From assembly GCA_022495995.1 (NCBI GenBank), contig JAFEMH010002329.1, forward strand, positions 248,001 through 312,000: a stretch of DNA of 64,000 bases, written 5' to 3'. Positions 42,315 to 53,817 of the stretch are shown piece by piece. A model generated the notes under the pieces. The model searched no databases, was not told the DNA's origin, and worked only from the letters and a program-made list of their open reading frames with translations. Source of the DNA: Adenophora triphylla var. japonica (taxonomy: Eukaryota > Streptophyta > Magnoliopsida > Asterales > Campanulaceae). The translations under genes and the position numbers were made by a program. The number at the start of each line of letters is the position of its first letter. Positions within the stretch are counted from its first letter, which is position 1.

Positions 42315-43238
42315 TTATTTTGCCCAACAATTATCTTCCAAATGACCACCCCTCTTACACCAATTACACACATTACCAACTTTGCTAGGTGCTGGACGAA
42401 CAGAACCACTAACACTTCCTCCTTTAGCCCCTCCCGGAGTAGTAGTCTTTGGCTGACTCCGCTGCTGACCTGAACCTTGACCTGAGAACTTGGATTTGAA
42501 TCCACCACCTTCATGCTTGCCACGATGCTCCTCGATGTCATTCTCTATTCTATAAGCCATATTTACCGCCGCTTGATAAGTAGGAAAGTCATGGGTCAAC
42601 AATTGCTTCCTGAAATCTAGCCTCAATCCCTTCGCGAACCGATAAACTCTTCTTTGCTCCTCCGGTACAAGATGAGGGCAATACCTTGCCAATTCAGTGA
42701 ACTTTGATGAATACTGAGCCACGGACATTGTTCCTTGTTCCAGCTTCAGAAATTCCGCTTCTTTCTTATCCCTCGTCACCATTGGTATAAAATGCTCCCT
42801 AAAACTCCGAGTGAAATTATTCCACGTCTGTGGAGTATGCTCTCTTTCCCAACTTTCCCTGAGTATTTGCCACCAATGCTCGGCTGGCCCTTCCAATTTG
42901 AACACGGCACATCGAACCTTCTCCTCATCTGAGCTTCCCATTGCCACAAAGATCTTTTCCATCGCTTCTAACCACCTTTCTGCCTTAACTGTATCCGGAT
43001 CTCCGTTATAGCTAGGTGGAGCCAACTTAACAAACTTTTCCAATCCGTGCGCTTGTCGCCCTTCTTGTTGTTGTTGCTGACCTTGGCTTTGAGCTGTCAT
43101 ACTCTGAATAAAAGACCGGAACATGTTCATCATTTCCACATTCGGATCCCCTCCGGATACCCCCGCATCTGGATCTCCTTCCCCCCTTTGCTGTCCTTTA
43201 CCAGTATCAGCCATCACACAATTTCCTGCATCAAACAC
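42315..43238 (-). CDS. Chromovirus Gag
   Basis: 307 residues from the ATG at 43238. It contains the retrotransposon gag domain (ERWLEAMEKIFVAMGSSDEEKVRCAVFKLEGPAEHWW, about residues 85-125, and FLKLEQGTMSVAQYSSKFTELARYCPHLV) and a first CCHC zinc knuckle, CNWCKRGGHLEDNC (about 290-304). It ends at a TAA (42317-42315) in the same frame as pol, five codons before a second knuckle. Gag would form the virus-like particle and bind element RNA. Because both knuckles normally lie in one protein, the TAA is more likely a new nonsense mutation than a natural boundary. Confidence 0.9.
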   Translation of the reverse strand: MFDAGNCVMADTGKGQQRGEGDPDAGVSGGDPNVEMMNMFRSFIQSMTAQSQGQQQQQEGRQAHGLEKFVKLAPPSYNGDPDTVKAERWLEAMEKIFVAMGSSDEEKVRCAVFKLEGPAEHWWQILRESWEREHTPQTWNNFTRSFREHFIPMVTRDKKEAEFLKLEQGTMSVAQYSSKFTELARYCPHLVPEEQRRVYRFAKGLRLDFRKQLLTHDFPTYQAAVNMAYRIENDIEEHRGKHEGGGFKSKFSGQGSGQQRSQPKTTTPGGAKGGSVSGSVRPAPSKVGNVCNWCKRGGHLEDNCWAK

Positions 43239-43312
43239 TCGACGTCAGACATCACACTCCCCCTTAGACTCGACTTCTACCCTTGACATCTAACCTTAGC
43301 TCTGATACCAAC

Positions 43313-45740
43313 TGTGGGGCCTCCCCAACCCCGGGACCTATAAACTCGTGCCCCGATGGTAGGGTCCCCAACCCGACCCGACGTAAGAGAAACCCTTTTT
43401 CAAAAATCATTTCAAACTAAATAAGTTTTAATAAGATTTTGGCATGACCGCTCTAAATGAAATGTTTAAGGAACCTGTTCAATATTAACCTGCCTTCATT
43501 CATTCCACAACAAAAGGAAGGATCATACTATCACATTTACAACCACACCACATTAATTACAAACCATAGTTTGAAAACATTCATAAAAGTTACTTACAAC
43601 TTTCCCCAAAAGGATAACATTAACCAACCTAACCCTCCTAGCAAAACGTACCCTGACAACCAAAAGACGAGCCAACTGTGCCCCGGCCTCACCGGTCCTG
43701 ACCTCCTGTCTCAGCGGGATCTAAAAAATTAAAGGGATACGGGGTGAGAAAGAATCTCGATAGCTATTATGTATGCGGCAAGATGCCAAATAGGATGCAA
43801 CACGTAAACATGTTGTTCAACATCATATTTAGCACACGGTAACACATTACATTACCACGATCTTACCTTTTTCCTGTCGAATCATAAGTCGTACTTTCTC
43901 GGAATGAAACCCATTTTTCTTGTGAACGGCTTGAGCCTATTCACGCCTTACAAGACCCATTTTTCAGGGAACCATGTAAGGTATCAGTATCCTATGAACT
44001 GCTTAAGCATATCCATAGTAACTGAGCCCCAAACTGTGGCCACAGTGGGGTGGAAACAGACACAGGTATAATGAAACCCGAGCACCTTATGTTACAACTT
44101 CTCATAAGTGGTTGTATTCCATTATACCCCTGAAATATCAGCTGATATTGATCACATTCACATTTACATTCAAGCACGTAACAGTTACTTGAAATTAAAT
44201 CCACACATAGGGATAACAACATATAACATGGTATGATTACTCATGTTCAACCTTCAAATAGTGTCACATATATATATACACTATTGAGTTACCATAATCA
44301 ACAATTAATATGCATGCTCATTATCAAACCAATGATGTCGTGCAACAATTATTTCACGCACCATTTTAACATATAACCATTCCAAAGTAACCACATAAGG
44401 GTGTAACAACATACAAGTAACTCTACGCGTTCACAATATCACATTTCACGACTTCCTTTTCAAATTCCATAATCCAATACCAAGTTTCTATAAACTTTGG
44501 CTCTCAAACAACAATGACTTTCAACCCGGTTCAATGCGATATTTAAACTACTTCCCCAATTTCATTTTGACTATGTGAGACCTCATTACGTAGCTAAAGT
44601 GTTCTAGTTCATCCTATGCTGAAGAGGGTTCAATCTTGTTCTAAGTTGAATTGGTTCTTAAGCTTTAAAAGTAAATTCAGAAATTCTGATGTAGGGCACG
44701 ACTCGTGCCCCTTGGCACGACTCGTGCCTTTTTCTCCCCATTCTACTCAGAACGACTTGGATCATTGTTCACGACTCGTTGTCACGAGTGGCAAGAAGGG
44801 CACGACTCGTGCTCCTTGGCACGACTCGTGCCAAGACCAAAATCAGATACCAGATCGCAGACACCAGCAATGCTTCACCAAACCCATTTCACCCCTTCCT
44901 CTGTTCTTCCCAAGGCCAATACCAATTCCAAACATACCAAAACTAGTTTATATCTCATTTTTAACTCATAACAACACTCAATCCATGACTTATAATATTT
45001 ATACTCTACTAATCCCAAAGGTGATTAACTATTCCATTGATTTTCCATATTCATCAACCCCAAGCTTCTCTACCATTTTTCCCAAACCAAACACATAATC
45101 AACCAAGTTTAACAAACTTATAACATCTTTGAGACATAAATCAAAGCATATGCTCAACATAGAAAGGAAAACTATAATAACTTACTTGGAAAAGATGAAA
45201 AAGAACAAGAAGCTTTCTTCGGATAGATGAATACTTCTTGTCGCCGTGATCAATAATCCGCAATCAAACTCTGAAACGGAGCAAGGGTGAATTTACTAGA
45301 ATTTTGAGAAGAGTTTAGGGTTTGGAAATGTTCTTGGCCGGAGGAAGAAGATGAAGAAGGAAGAAGGTGATGGTAGTAAGTAATTTAGGATGAGGCTTTC
45401 CTTATAAAAGGATAAGTATAAAAATTTTCCACAAAGGTCCTCCAAGAACTAATTACTACAACTAAACCCCTATACTTCTAATTACTTTAAAGCCCCTACC
45501 ACTTTCCTAATTCCTTCCATTTTAAAATATCCTTAGGACATTTTCCTACTTTAATTCCATTAAACGTAATATTCCCAAATGAATTTTTAAACTTCATAAA
45601 CACATAAGCCATGAAATTATCACACAAATAATCACATAATACTTCAAAGATCATGGAATGCATCATATAAAATAAAGTGAAATCCCCCCTCCCACGTGCT
45701 CCACGTGTCCTAAACAGTGCCTAGAGTTGGGGTCGTGACA
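43313..45740 (-). repeat. 5' LTR of chromovirus
   Basis: 2428 bp. It carries the GGCACGACTCGTGCC set from 44695. A patch at about 43731-43880 differs from the 3' LTR at each of its five CAG/CTG sites; elsewhere the two LTRs are almost identical. Confidence 0.95.
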
Positions 45741-46010
45741 ACTAACCCCCTGTGCGGACCGCACAGGTCAGTACCCCACCTCATACCCCATCCCCCATCA
45801 AATACTATCTTTCCCATAATCTCAAACCACTCTATAACTCACCATCAACTATCTGTTATCTTCTTCCGAGACATTTGTTGGTCAAAGCAGTTAGTAAATG
45901 AAGAGAGAAAAATGGCGGTCACTTGTGTGTGCGGACATGAGATGATTCCTATGGTATAGCTATAATATTCTATAATGATAGAAAACTGTAAGTGCTTTAT
46001 ATATGAAATA

Positions 46011-46102
46011 CTCCATTTGTTTCAAAATAAATGTCCAAATTTATTTATTTATGAGTAAGAGCAAATTTAGACTTTCATCTTGAAATATTGGGACAAAGTA
46101 AG
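46011..46102. mobile_element. Short degenerate Stowaway MITE
   Basis: The left end CTCCATTTGTTTCAAAATAA and right end (in reverse) CTTACTTTGTCCCAATATTT are Stowaway-like. TA lies on both sides (46009-46010 and 46103-46104). Confidence 0.6.
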
Positions 46103-49100
46103 TACCATACATAAAACATTTTTACTTGCACAATATAACCATATTATTTGCACCCACCCCATCAATTTCCAAGCACCCACCCACCACCATCAAGAAAAAA
46201 AGCAATTATGTTCTCAGATTGACATGTATATATAGATTTAACAATTCACTTCTATAAAAAAAATTATACATATTTTTTTTTTATCTCAAAATATAATAGG
46301 TATCTATCAAAAAATTGATAACTCCATCTTTTCACTTGAATAATCTGACGTCATGAGCATCTCTTTTTGAAAGAAATACGGAAATGGCAACACTGACTAT
46401 AAGGGTAGGTGTTTTCGGCCAAAATAACCACATGGCAGACCTCAATTTATAGGGGGATGCCTTATGACAGGACACAACTCGATTACACCGAACAAACTTA
46501 TAATTGTCAGGATAGGGGAACACCTCCCCCCAGTCTACTACCATTTATTGTGGAGCTCCATCTTCATCACTCATTGGTTGTAGACTTGTAACTCCAAAGC
46601 TTCCTTTTCAATCATACCATACCGTGGAAAACGTCAAAATACAATTAACCAATATTAAAACTATAAGTGAATATACAAACCCATCCTTGAGTATGGAAAA
46701 CATTAAATTTGTTAATAAATCCTATGTACTAATGTTATGAAACATTCACTCACATGGCCATGTTTATTAGGTGTTCGGAGTACTCAAGCATACCTAACTT
46801 ATCCCCACTGTAACCCCCCTCTCTTACTACAAAAGAAAGGGAAACAACAATCCAGAAGAAACAAGTTATCAATATTCACTAAAGTGGACGAAACTATATA
46901 AGTTTTGACTTACAATACTCTAAACAAACTCCAATTCAATGAAAGAAAAAACTCAAACAGAATGAGATACAGTTGTAGTGCTTGGTTCAAAAGTGTGTAA
47001 ATGAGGTGACTTGAAATATAAGTAGCATCCTCTATCAGTGAATTAAGTTCTCTTTCTCTCACCTCTATTTGTTGTCAAGCATAAACTACACAAAAAGTCA
47101 GACGCATATTGAAAAATCACAAAGTTGACGTTGAGGCAAGAGGATCAATGAGTAGAGTTGTAGAGATCTTATTTTTTGGTCAGGCAAACACACAAACACA
47201 GGTAAAGTGCACTATCTATTTAACACTCAATTTTTGGAAACAAATGATCAACCAAGGCTAAAAATCTCAACAATCGAATCAGATTATGGAAACACCAAAA
47301 GAGAGAGAATGTACCTTAGAGAGTTCGCCAGTTAGTTGAGTCAGAGGAGGGAGAACGTGCCGAAGAAGATCGTCGGGTCTGGCAAAGAAGAAGTGGATGA
47401 AAGGGAGCATCGGGAGTTAAACTTTTTGAAGGATTGATACCTGCGAGAAATCATATGTAGTCCATATTTAAATAGAAGCAATGAAATAGGAATTAAGGTA
47501 GGATTCCGATTGTAAACACCATTAAAATCTCCCAAATATCTCGAAATTCATCAAAATAGAAAGAAAAAAAAAACAATGAAACACTACCATAAGATCATAT
47601 TCACCCATTCGAACTATCCTAGTGACAATATGTAGTCTCACCCCTATATTGCTCTCTCTCTACTTAACTGGGATAGTAAATCCTCAAATAAAAAATCAGT
47701 TTGTCTTTAGGGGTAGAATTAGCAGCAATCTAGTAGCAATTGCCCCTCCTATTGCGAACGCAAATGACCAAGAAACATGAAGTCAATCTACTTATAAGGG
47801 AGTAATGATATCAATGTGACAGAAGAAAGAGTAAATAGAGTACTAATCAGAATTACCTCAAAAGAGTGAAAAAATAAAATCCCTGAATGAATTTCTAAAT
47901 TTGCATCAATGCTTTGTATATGAATAACAATTGATGTACCGAAGCTAAGTATTACCTTAAACTCCTTAACGCAGGATGCATGGGTTCTGCATAAGCAAAG
48001 AAAGAGCTAACCAATGGCCATAAATCAGTACCAAGGAGTTGTTTACACTCTTAGTAGTCATTGATTCAATGAGTAAACTTAATTTATTTTCTATTAAGTT
48101 CTAACACTAAATATAACATAAGCTTATAGATACATCTACCATTTCATAAATGTAATGTTCACGTTATTGGAACTAACTTATTCATTAGGCTAACTAATAA
48201 AGAACATGCATATTAATTTCATCTCTAATCCCCTACATTCATATTATTTCCCCTTCTTTTGTTTGTGTGCCCACCTCACTTTCTAACTTCAAATTTACTT
48301 AGAAATTCATTCTTCTCTCATAAATTCATCTGAACATTCTCTTCTTTGAAACGGATTCCCGTCTCCAAACTCGCACCTTGCATGAACCATCTACTGTGGT
48401 TGTTGCCCCGTTGGCAATGGCTACAGTTTTAACCGGCCGCAATGTCATGACTACGACAACCAAACCTCCATCACAACTACTCTCTCTCATCCTCTCCTCA
48501 TCACTTTCCATCAAGTATTAAACCCATGATTTCATTCATACCTGAAACGAAAAGCAGATCAAAACTTAAAATCATCGGGATAACGCGCATGCACAAACCT
48601 AGATCAGTTTGTGTGGCTAACTATTAACTTCAAAAATTCACTTGACACTTCCAGAATTTTAATTGGCAGTTTACCAAACTTAGGAGTTGAACTACTAAAT
48701 GAAAGACCATTAATTCATTTTTTAATATTAGGACCAAGCTAATAAATGTCAGATAAAGAAACCTTTGAGCATATAATGGCCTCTATGTCTCTCTCCCATT
48801 ATGATATCCTATCTTTAGACTCATTATTTCAGAAAGAAACTAACAACATTCATGATATTCTAACTCCAAACCTTTTAACAGAAAATTAGTGACCTTGAGA
48901 ATGTTTGACTTTTCTTACCTCCAAATTTTTATGAGCAACAGCAACACCATTAATCCAAAATGAAACAAATGTTGCCATTAGAGCCCCTATGAAGCCCACA
49001 TATGTGCGACGAATCAGAACATAAAATATAAAGTTTGACCACTCCTCAAAAAAAGAAAAAAAATTATATACTAAGCACCAATTTTCTCATCAATCAACTG

Positions 49101-49923
49101 AAAGAAAAAAATATATTAAACAGAACCTTGCGAGATGATGGGAGAGCAACGGCCTCCCTCTTGCTCACGCTCGGCTCTAAAGATGAATAAAAAAAAACAA
49201 TCAGAGAAAAAAGCATTCAGAAATATTCAGTTGAATTTAAGAACCCTAAAAATTTAAAATAGAAGTTGAATTATCTTCGCCCGATATTGTCCACCAAAAC
49301 AAATGAGCCTCTAGATAAACACATAATTTTGTTGCAACGAATCAGCCTGATAAAAAAATAACAAACAGAACCATGCAAGATGATGGGACAGCATGGTCTC
49401 CCTCTTGCTCACGCTCAGACTCTAAAGATGAATGACAAAAAAACATAGTTGAAATTAAGAACCTTAAAAAATTAAAACAGAAGTTGAATTAGGAACCCTA
49501 AAAGAATTCAAATCCCTAAATTAAACCTGAATAACGATGGAAAACCTACCGATATGAGACGCCAATAGTAGTGCGACACATCAAGGTAGAGAAAACGGCG
49601 AGGAAAACTGATTTATTTCTTTATTTTATTTTTGGCTGTTAGAGGGGAGGAGCAGCTGTAACTACCGCAACAATTGCCTAAGCCTTCTCTCCTTGTCTAA
49701 ATTTGCACCAGCAACCCTATTCCCTCTCTCCATATTTCATCATATAAACGCCTCCTCCAGCTCGCTTTCTATCCCAATCACAAATAAATTATCCATGGTA
49801 AATTCAGCATGAACCTTCTCTTTAACCATGTGTACAACAACAATTACTTATAAGCATAATACAAAAGGGTGTGACAATTGTGGAGGTATAACATCAAGAA
49901 ACTTCTATGTTTCCTAATCAATA

Positions 49924-50067
49924 CACCCTCCGTCTCATAAAAAAGATGTTTCTATTTGACTACTCAAACATTCTAGTGGGATATTTTCCTTTTCATTGAT
50001 ATTTTCCTTTCCATTATTATCTTCAATGAAAATAGGAAATTAGAAAATCTTAAGGTGAGGAAGGAAG
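49924..50067. mobile_element. Degenerate Stowaway MITE
   Basis: The left end CACCCTCCGTCTCATAAAA and right end (in reverse) CTTCCTTCCTCACCTTAAG are flanked by TA on both sides. Confidence 0.55.
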
Positions 50068-51005
50068 TACATAATTAACATGTTCCATCCAAGCATCTAA
50101 TTCAATAAGTGTATCGTTTGGAAGCCCTAAAGTCAATGTAGTCTGTGTTAAAGACTTGTGCTTTGCAGAACTGCTTGGGAGAAAGTGAAAGGAAGAACAT
50201 GGTATGTTAGACCATGAAAAATTCATAACTCAGGATATACATAATTTTTAATCAACACTCTAACTTCTACATTATCAAAGGATCAAAACAAAATTAACAA
50301 TAATTACAAATATACTAAATTAAAAGATAGTGTCAATGAATTGAAAAATAACATTAAAATATAGAAACGATTATACAAACTAAAACTGATTTAAATTCAA
50401 ATAAACTGCCAAAGTGAAGAAAGAACACAAAAATATTAAAATCGAGTGTACAAACTGCTAGAGAGAACACAAAAGACTAAACTTTGAAAGGAAAGGTTTT
50501 TGAAACACACAAAAAAGAAGAGAATGAAAGGGTAATAGAATAGAGTCTCACCTTGGATGGCAATGCCTTCTTCTCAACTGTCCGCAAATTAAAATTAGCT
50601 AATGGGAAGAAGAGGGCAATTAGATTTCTATATGATTCCTAGCTTTCTCGGGACTGAAAGAAGCGGCGGAAAGAGATTGTAGAGGTTGTGAACAGTGCAA
50701 GGTTTGATATGGAGAGAGAAACAGGGAGGTAGAGGGTAAGCAAAATTGGGAGACGAAGAAGAAGAAACGATGAACTTGAAGTTGGAGAAGGAATTCTTGA
50801 GTTGGATGTCGGGAAGGCAGCAGATCTCTTGGAAGAGAGAAACTGTGCGATGGAATAAAAGTTATATAACTGGCGTAGAAGTGGGAAGAGAGAAATCGAA
50901 TGCGGGGAGTTGAGAGGAAATTTCAACCACTGTTTGTCTTTTCTTATATTGAATCATAACCATTATTTGTGTGGTGGTTGAAACCCACCCTTATTGTAAT
51001 ATATA

Positions 51006-52809
51006 CTAGTACAAACCCCCCCGTGCGGTCCGCACGGGTCAGTACCCCCGTACCCCACCCTCACAATACGCTTTCTTGTAATTTCAAACCACACCATACT
51101 TACCATCAATTACTGTTAACTTCTTCTGAGACATTTCTTGGTCAAGAAAAAAAATAAATATAAAAATGAACACAGTAAAATTGCCTCAATGTCTCGAAAT
51201 TCATCAAAAAGTTGCAAAAAAAAAGTCTCTCCATCTATTGAATTGACCAATGAAAATAACAAACTATTATACATCATATATCAAAACAATGTGTGCATAC
51301 AAATAAACGGTAACTCATCTCCGAGGATACAATTTTTAAGTTATCTAAATCCAATTACCAAAGAGTTCGAATATGAAGACTTATTTTAAACCATACTCTT
51401 ATCCAGGACAACCTCTCTTCATCCCCCCTCTCTCCTTACCTCTCTGCTAACCTTGCCTACTGACTTCAACCCCCACCCCCATATCGCTCTTTCTGTAACC
51501 ATGACATATTTTTTTAAAAAAAATACAAAATATAAGGAAAAGGAAAAGGAAAAAAAAACTTATAAATTTAAACAAATAAGTAATCTATTGAAATCTATAA
51601 CTTGACTAATTAATTTGAATCTAATATGAAACATGAGGGTACTTATAATAGCACCTGAGAATGTATGAAATTATCTAGGAACTTGGCTCACTTTCCACTT
51701 GACTCACTTCATATATAAGTTGTACTTTGGCTGAATGCCAGATTGGATTTGGTACGAAGAATCTGCTACTCAGGGTGCAACAACAGTAGGCTTTGGAGGA
51801 CCCTTAATTCTGGTAGCATGTAACTTTCTTGGCAGATCTTGAAAACTGCTTGTGGAGATAGAGGTTGTCTTTGGGGCCTCTCCACTCTTGAAAATAGTCG
51901 AGAGATTTTTTTCCCATAATGACTAAAGCCTCTGCCACAGAAGAAGAAACTTGGACATCCAAATCAAAAAAACAATTGTTATTAAATTAGTGCAAATATT
52001 CTACAGTAAAAAATTTATACATGAATACTCTTATACAGTATATGAGAGGGTACTACCCCAACTAAAGTAAGAACCTTCATAGTGGAAGTGGGACAAATTT
52101 TTTTAACAAATAACAATTGACTAATGAATATTACACGCTTAGGTTTTCTCATAAGTCATAACTTAAGACTTGACATTTGTTTCCAGTATCTTAAGACTGT
52201 CAGCAGCCATATAAATTGGCTTGTGCTTTTAGAAAAAAATCATTCATTACAAAAGAAGACGAGTCAGAAGGAAAGATTACCTATAAGCCCAAGGCTAGCG
52301 ATGTCGGGAGTGAGGATCAATTTCAGAATCAATGAGATGCAGGCGTTGGGGCAATTCCGGAAATATTGGGCCAAAGCTGCAAGCAGCAGAGCACTCATTA
52401 ATTAAATGACAGATGAAATTAGTTAAGTGAATTTTATGAAAATTAAAGTGGAATCAAGGGAGGAAATGAAATCAAAACACAAACAAAATTCAATTAAAGG
52501 GAAGCAATATAGAGAAATTACCTGAACAACATTGATTCCAAACTTTGAATCGATGAATTTTTTTTTTTTTCTAAACCCTCAATGTGGTGTGGAGATGGAT
52601 TTGGCCGCTAACTGCTGAGATAGGGGCCGTAGGTTTTGCTGGGAGAATGAGAATGAAACGGATTTGGCGTACCAGAAGGAGAGATCATGGGGAGACGTGG
52701 GTTATGTAAATGATTAGGAGTCGTAGGATTAGATGAGTTAGGATTAATCCTGACCACCATTTATGTGAAGCTAAGAGGCGGTTATTACCGTCCTCTATTG
52801 TATTATAGA
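51006..52809 (-). mobile_element. Helitron B (minus strand)
   Basis: On the minus strand it starts TCTATAATACAATAGAGG at 52809 and ends with a hairpin CCCGTGCGGACCGCACGGG (51038-51020), then GGGTTTGTACTAG at 51006. Flanking bases are A and T, the usual Helitron target. Its 3' end abuts the 5' end of Helitron A, so two related copies stand head to tail. A short frame at 52300-52400 (MSGVRINFRINEMQALGQF) might be a captured gene piece; I do not recognise it. Confidence 0.75.
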
Positions 52810-53190
52810 TAATTATAACCTTCCCTCACTACTATTCTTGACTTAATTTTACCGTGTCTCCTTAATAAGCGTGTAAAGCCAAACTAAAAATATTAAATCA
52901 AAACGAATGGAGTATTAATAATTAAATGAGTATAAACAACAGTTCTACCTACTAGTAATTTGTATTCGTGCGAACCACGAGTATATCTAGTTCATCAAAA
53001 TTTAGTGACTCTCCTAATTCTGTATACTCCCGCCGAAAAAGTTTGGATTTTTGGAAATTTAAAAATATTTTGAATATATATTTGGGAACGGAGAGAATAT
53101 TAATTTTATGAAATGTAAGCGATTGTACCAAACCTCGCACTGATTTTAACCCATTGTTTTTTATTTTGGACCCGAAAAAAAAGAAGGTAT
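52810..53190. other. Interval with a possible third Helitron end and a small MITE
   Basis: At 52952 a CTAG is followed by a hairpin TCGTGCGAACCACGA (52966-52980), laid out like the other Helitron 3' ends but without a visible 5' end. At 53027-53097 a Stowaway-like pair CTCCCGCCG / (in reverse) TTCTCTCCGTTCCC is seen. No coding signal. Confidence 0.4.
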
Positions 53191-53755
53191 TGTCGTGGGT
53201 AAATTCAGGATCGCTAGATCTTGAAAAGTTGCCAGCATGTCATCATCTTCGAACCCGTGGACAAGGTAAAATTCACTTAGATAATTAAATCATTATTTAA
53301 TTATTTTTTGTTGTATCTTTAATTACAGGTAAATAGAATGTGGGAAAAACCTATTTCGTGGACTCATTTCAACGGTTGAGAGACCAAGTCAAGACCAAGA
53401 TAACAAGGCCGAGATTTTAGGAAAGTTTGTTAGGGTTTTGTTATCTTCAAGTTATCTTTTTCTATTTAAAGGACTAAATGGTTGGAACACAAAACACACA
53501 CAGATCACGAACACATTCTTGTAATCCGCCATAGCTTCAATATTTGTAACTCATCAGAAGATCAATACTACCGTTTGGGACGAAGGTGACCATAAGCACC
53601 TTCCGAGGTTTTGTGCCGGCGAGATAGTTGTCTCAAGGGTTTTCCTCGTTACTTGATCGAGTCATCTTATATTCATTGTTACACCGATTATGATCCATTG
53701 CTCCTTCCTCAAATTTGTTTCGAATTATTTTACATTTGATTTTTTTACCAAAACA
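53191..53755 (+). repeat. 5' LTR of gypsy 3
   Basis: The start TGTCGTGGGTAAATTCAGG resembles the gypsy 1 LTR start; the end TTACCAAAACA is followed by the primer site TTTGGCGCCCACCGAGGGG. It contains the U5 block TGTGCCGGCGAGATAGTTG shared with gypsy 2. Confidence 0.85.
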
Positions 53756-53817
53756 GTTTGGCGCCCACCGAGGGGTCATTGGTTTTTTAATCGGTTTAAG
53801 ATCCTTGCATTCCTACC

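Larger units (their letters stand above)
36302..45740 (-). mobile_element. Complete Ty3/gypsy chromovirus (Tekay/Del type), young
   Basis: LTRs of about 2.43 kb (36302-38731 and 43313-45740), reading TGTCACGACCCC to CCCCACA on the minus strand. Target-site duplication ACTAA at 36297-36301 and 45741-45745. Primer site TGGTATCAGAGCTAAGG (43310-43294, initiator-tRNA-Met type). Purine tract TTTAAGGGGGAGTGAG (38747-38732). One gag-pol reading frame is interrupted by a single TAA. LTRs differ by few bases, so insertion was recent. It sits inside the 3' tip of Helitron A. Confidence 0.95.
36292..51004 (-). mobile_element. Helitron A (minus strand), split by a chromovirus
   Basis: On the minus strand the 3' end is a hairpin CTGTGCGGTCCGCACAG (45766-45750), then G-rich sequence, then TTAGTACTAG ending at 36292. 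The chromovirus at 36302-45740 lies between the hairpin and the CTAG. Hairpin about ten bases before CTAG is the Helitron 3' signature. The 5' end is placed at about 51004 because its start (in reverse TATTACAATAAGGGTGGG) resembles the Helitron B start TCTATAATACAATAGAGG. Without the insert it is about 5.3 kb. No Rep/helicase gene is visible, so it is non-autonomous. Confidence 0.65.
45746..51004 (-). other. Helitron A body: AT-rich, no gene recognised
   Basis: No convincing coding region is seen; short ORFs are isolated. It holds two Stowaway MITEs and an imperfect internal duplication of about 135 bp (near 49131-49265 and 49372-49505), both copies containing CTCCCTCTTGCTCACGCTC followed by TCTAAAGATGAAT. 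Captured host exons cannot be excluded by eye. Confidence 0.5.

Noticed and set aside
48326..48514. Possible small host gene in the Helitron A body
   Set aside because: A single short minus-strand ORF without domain, splice partner or codon signal.
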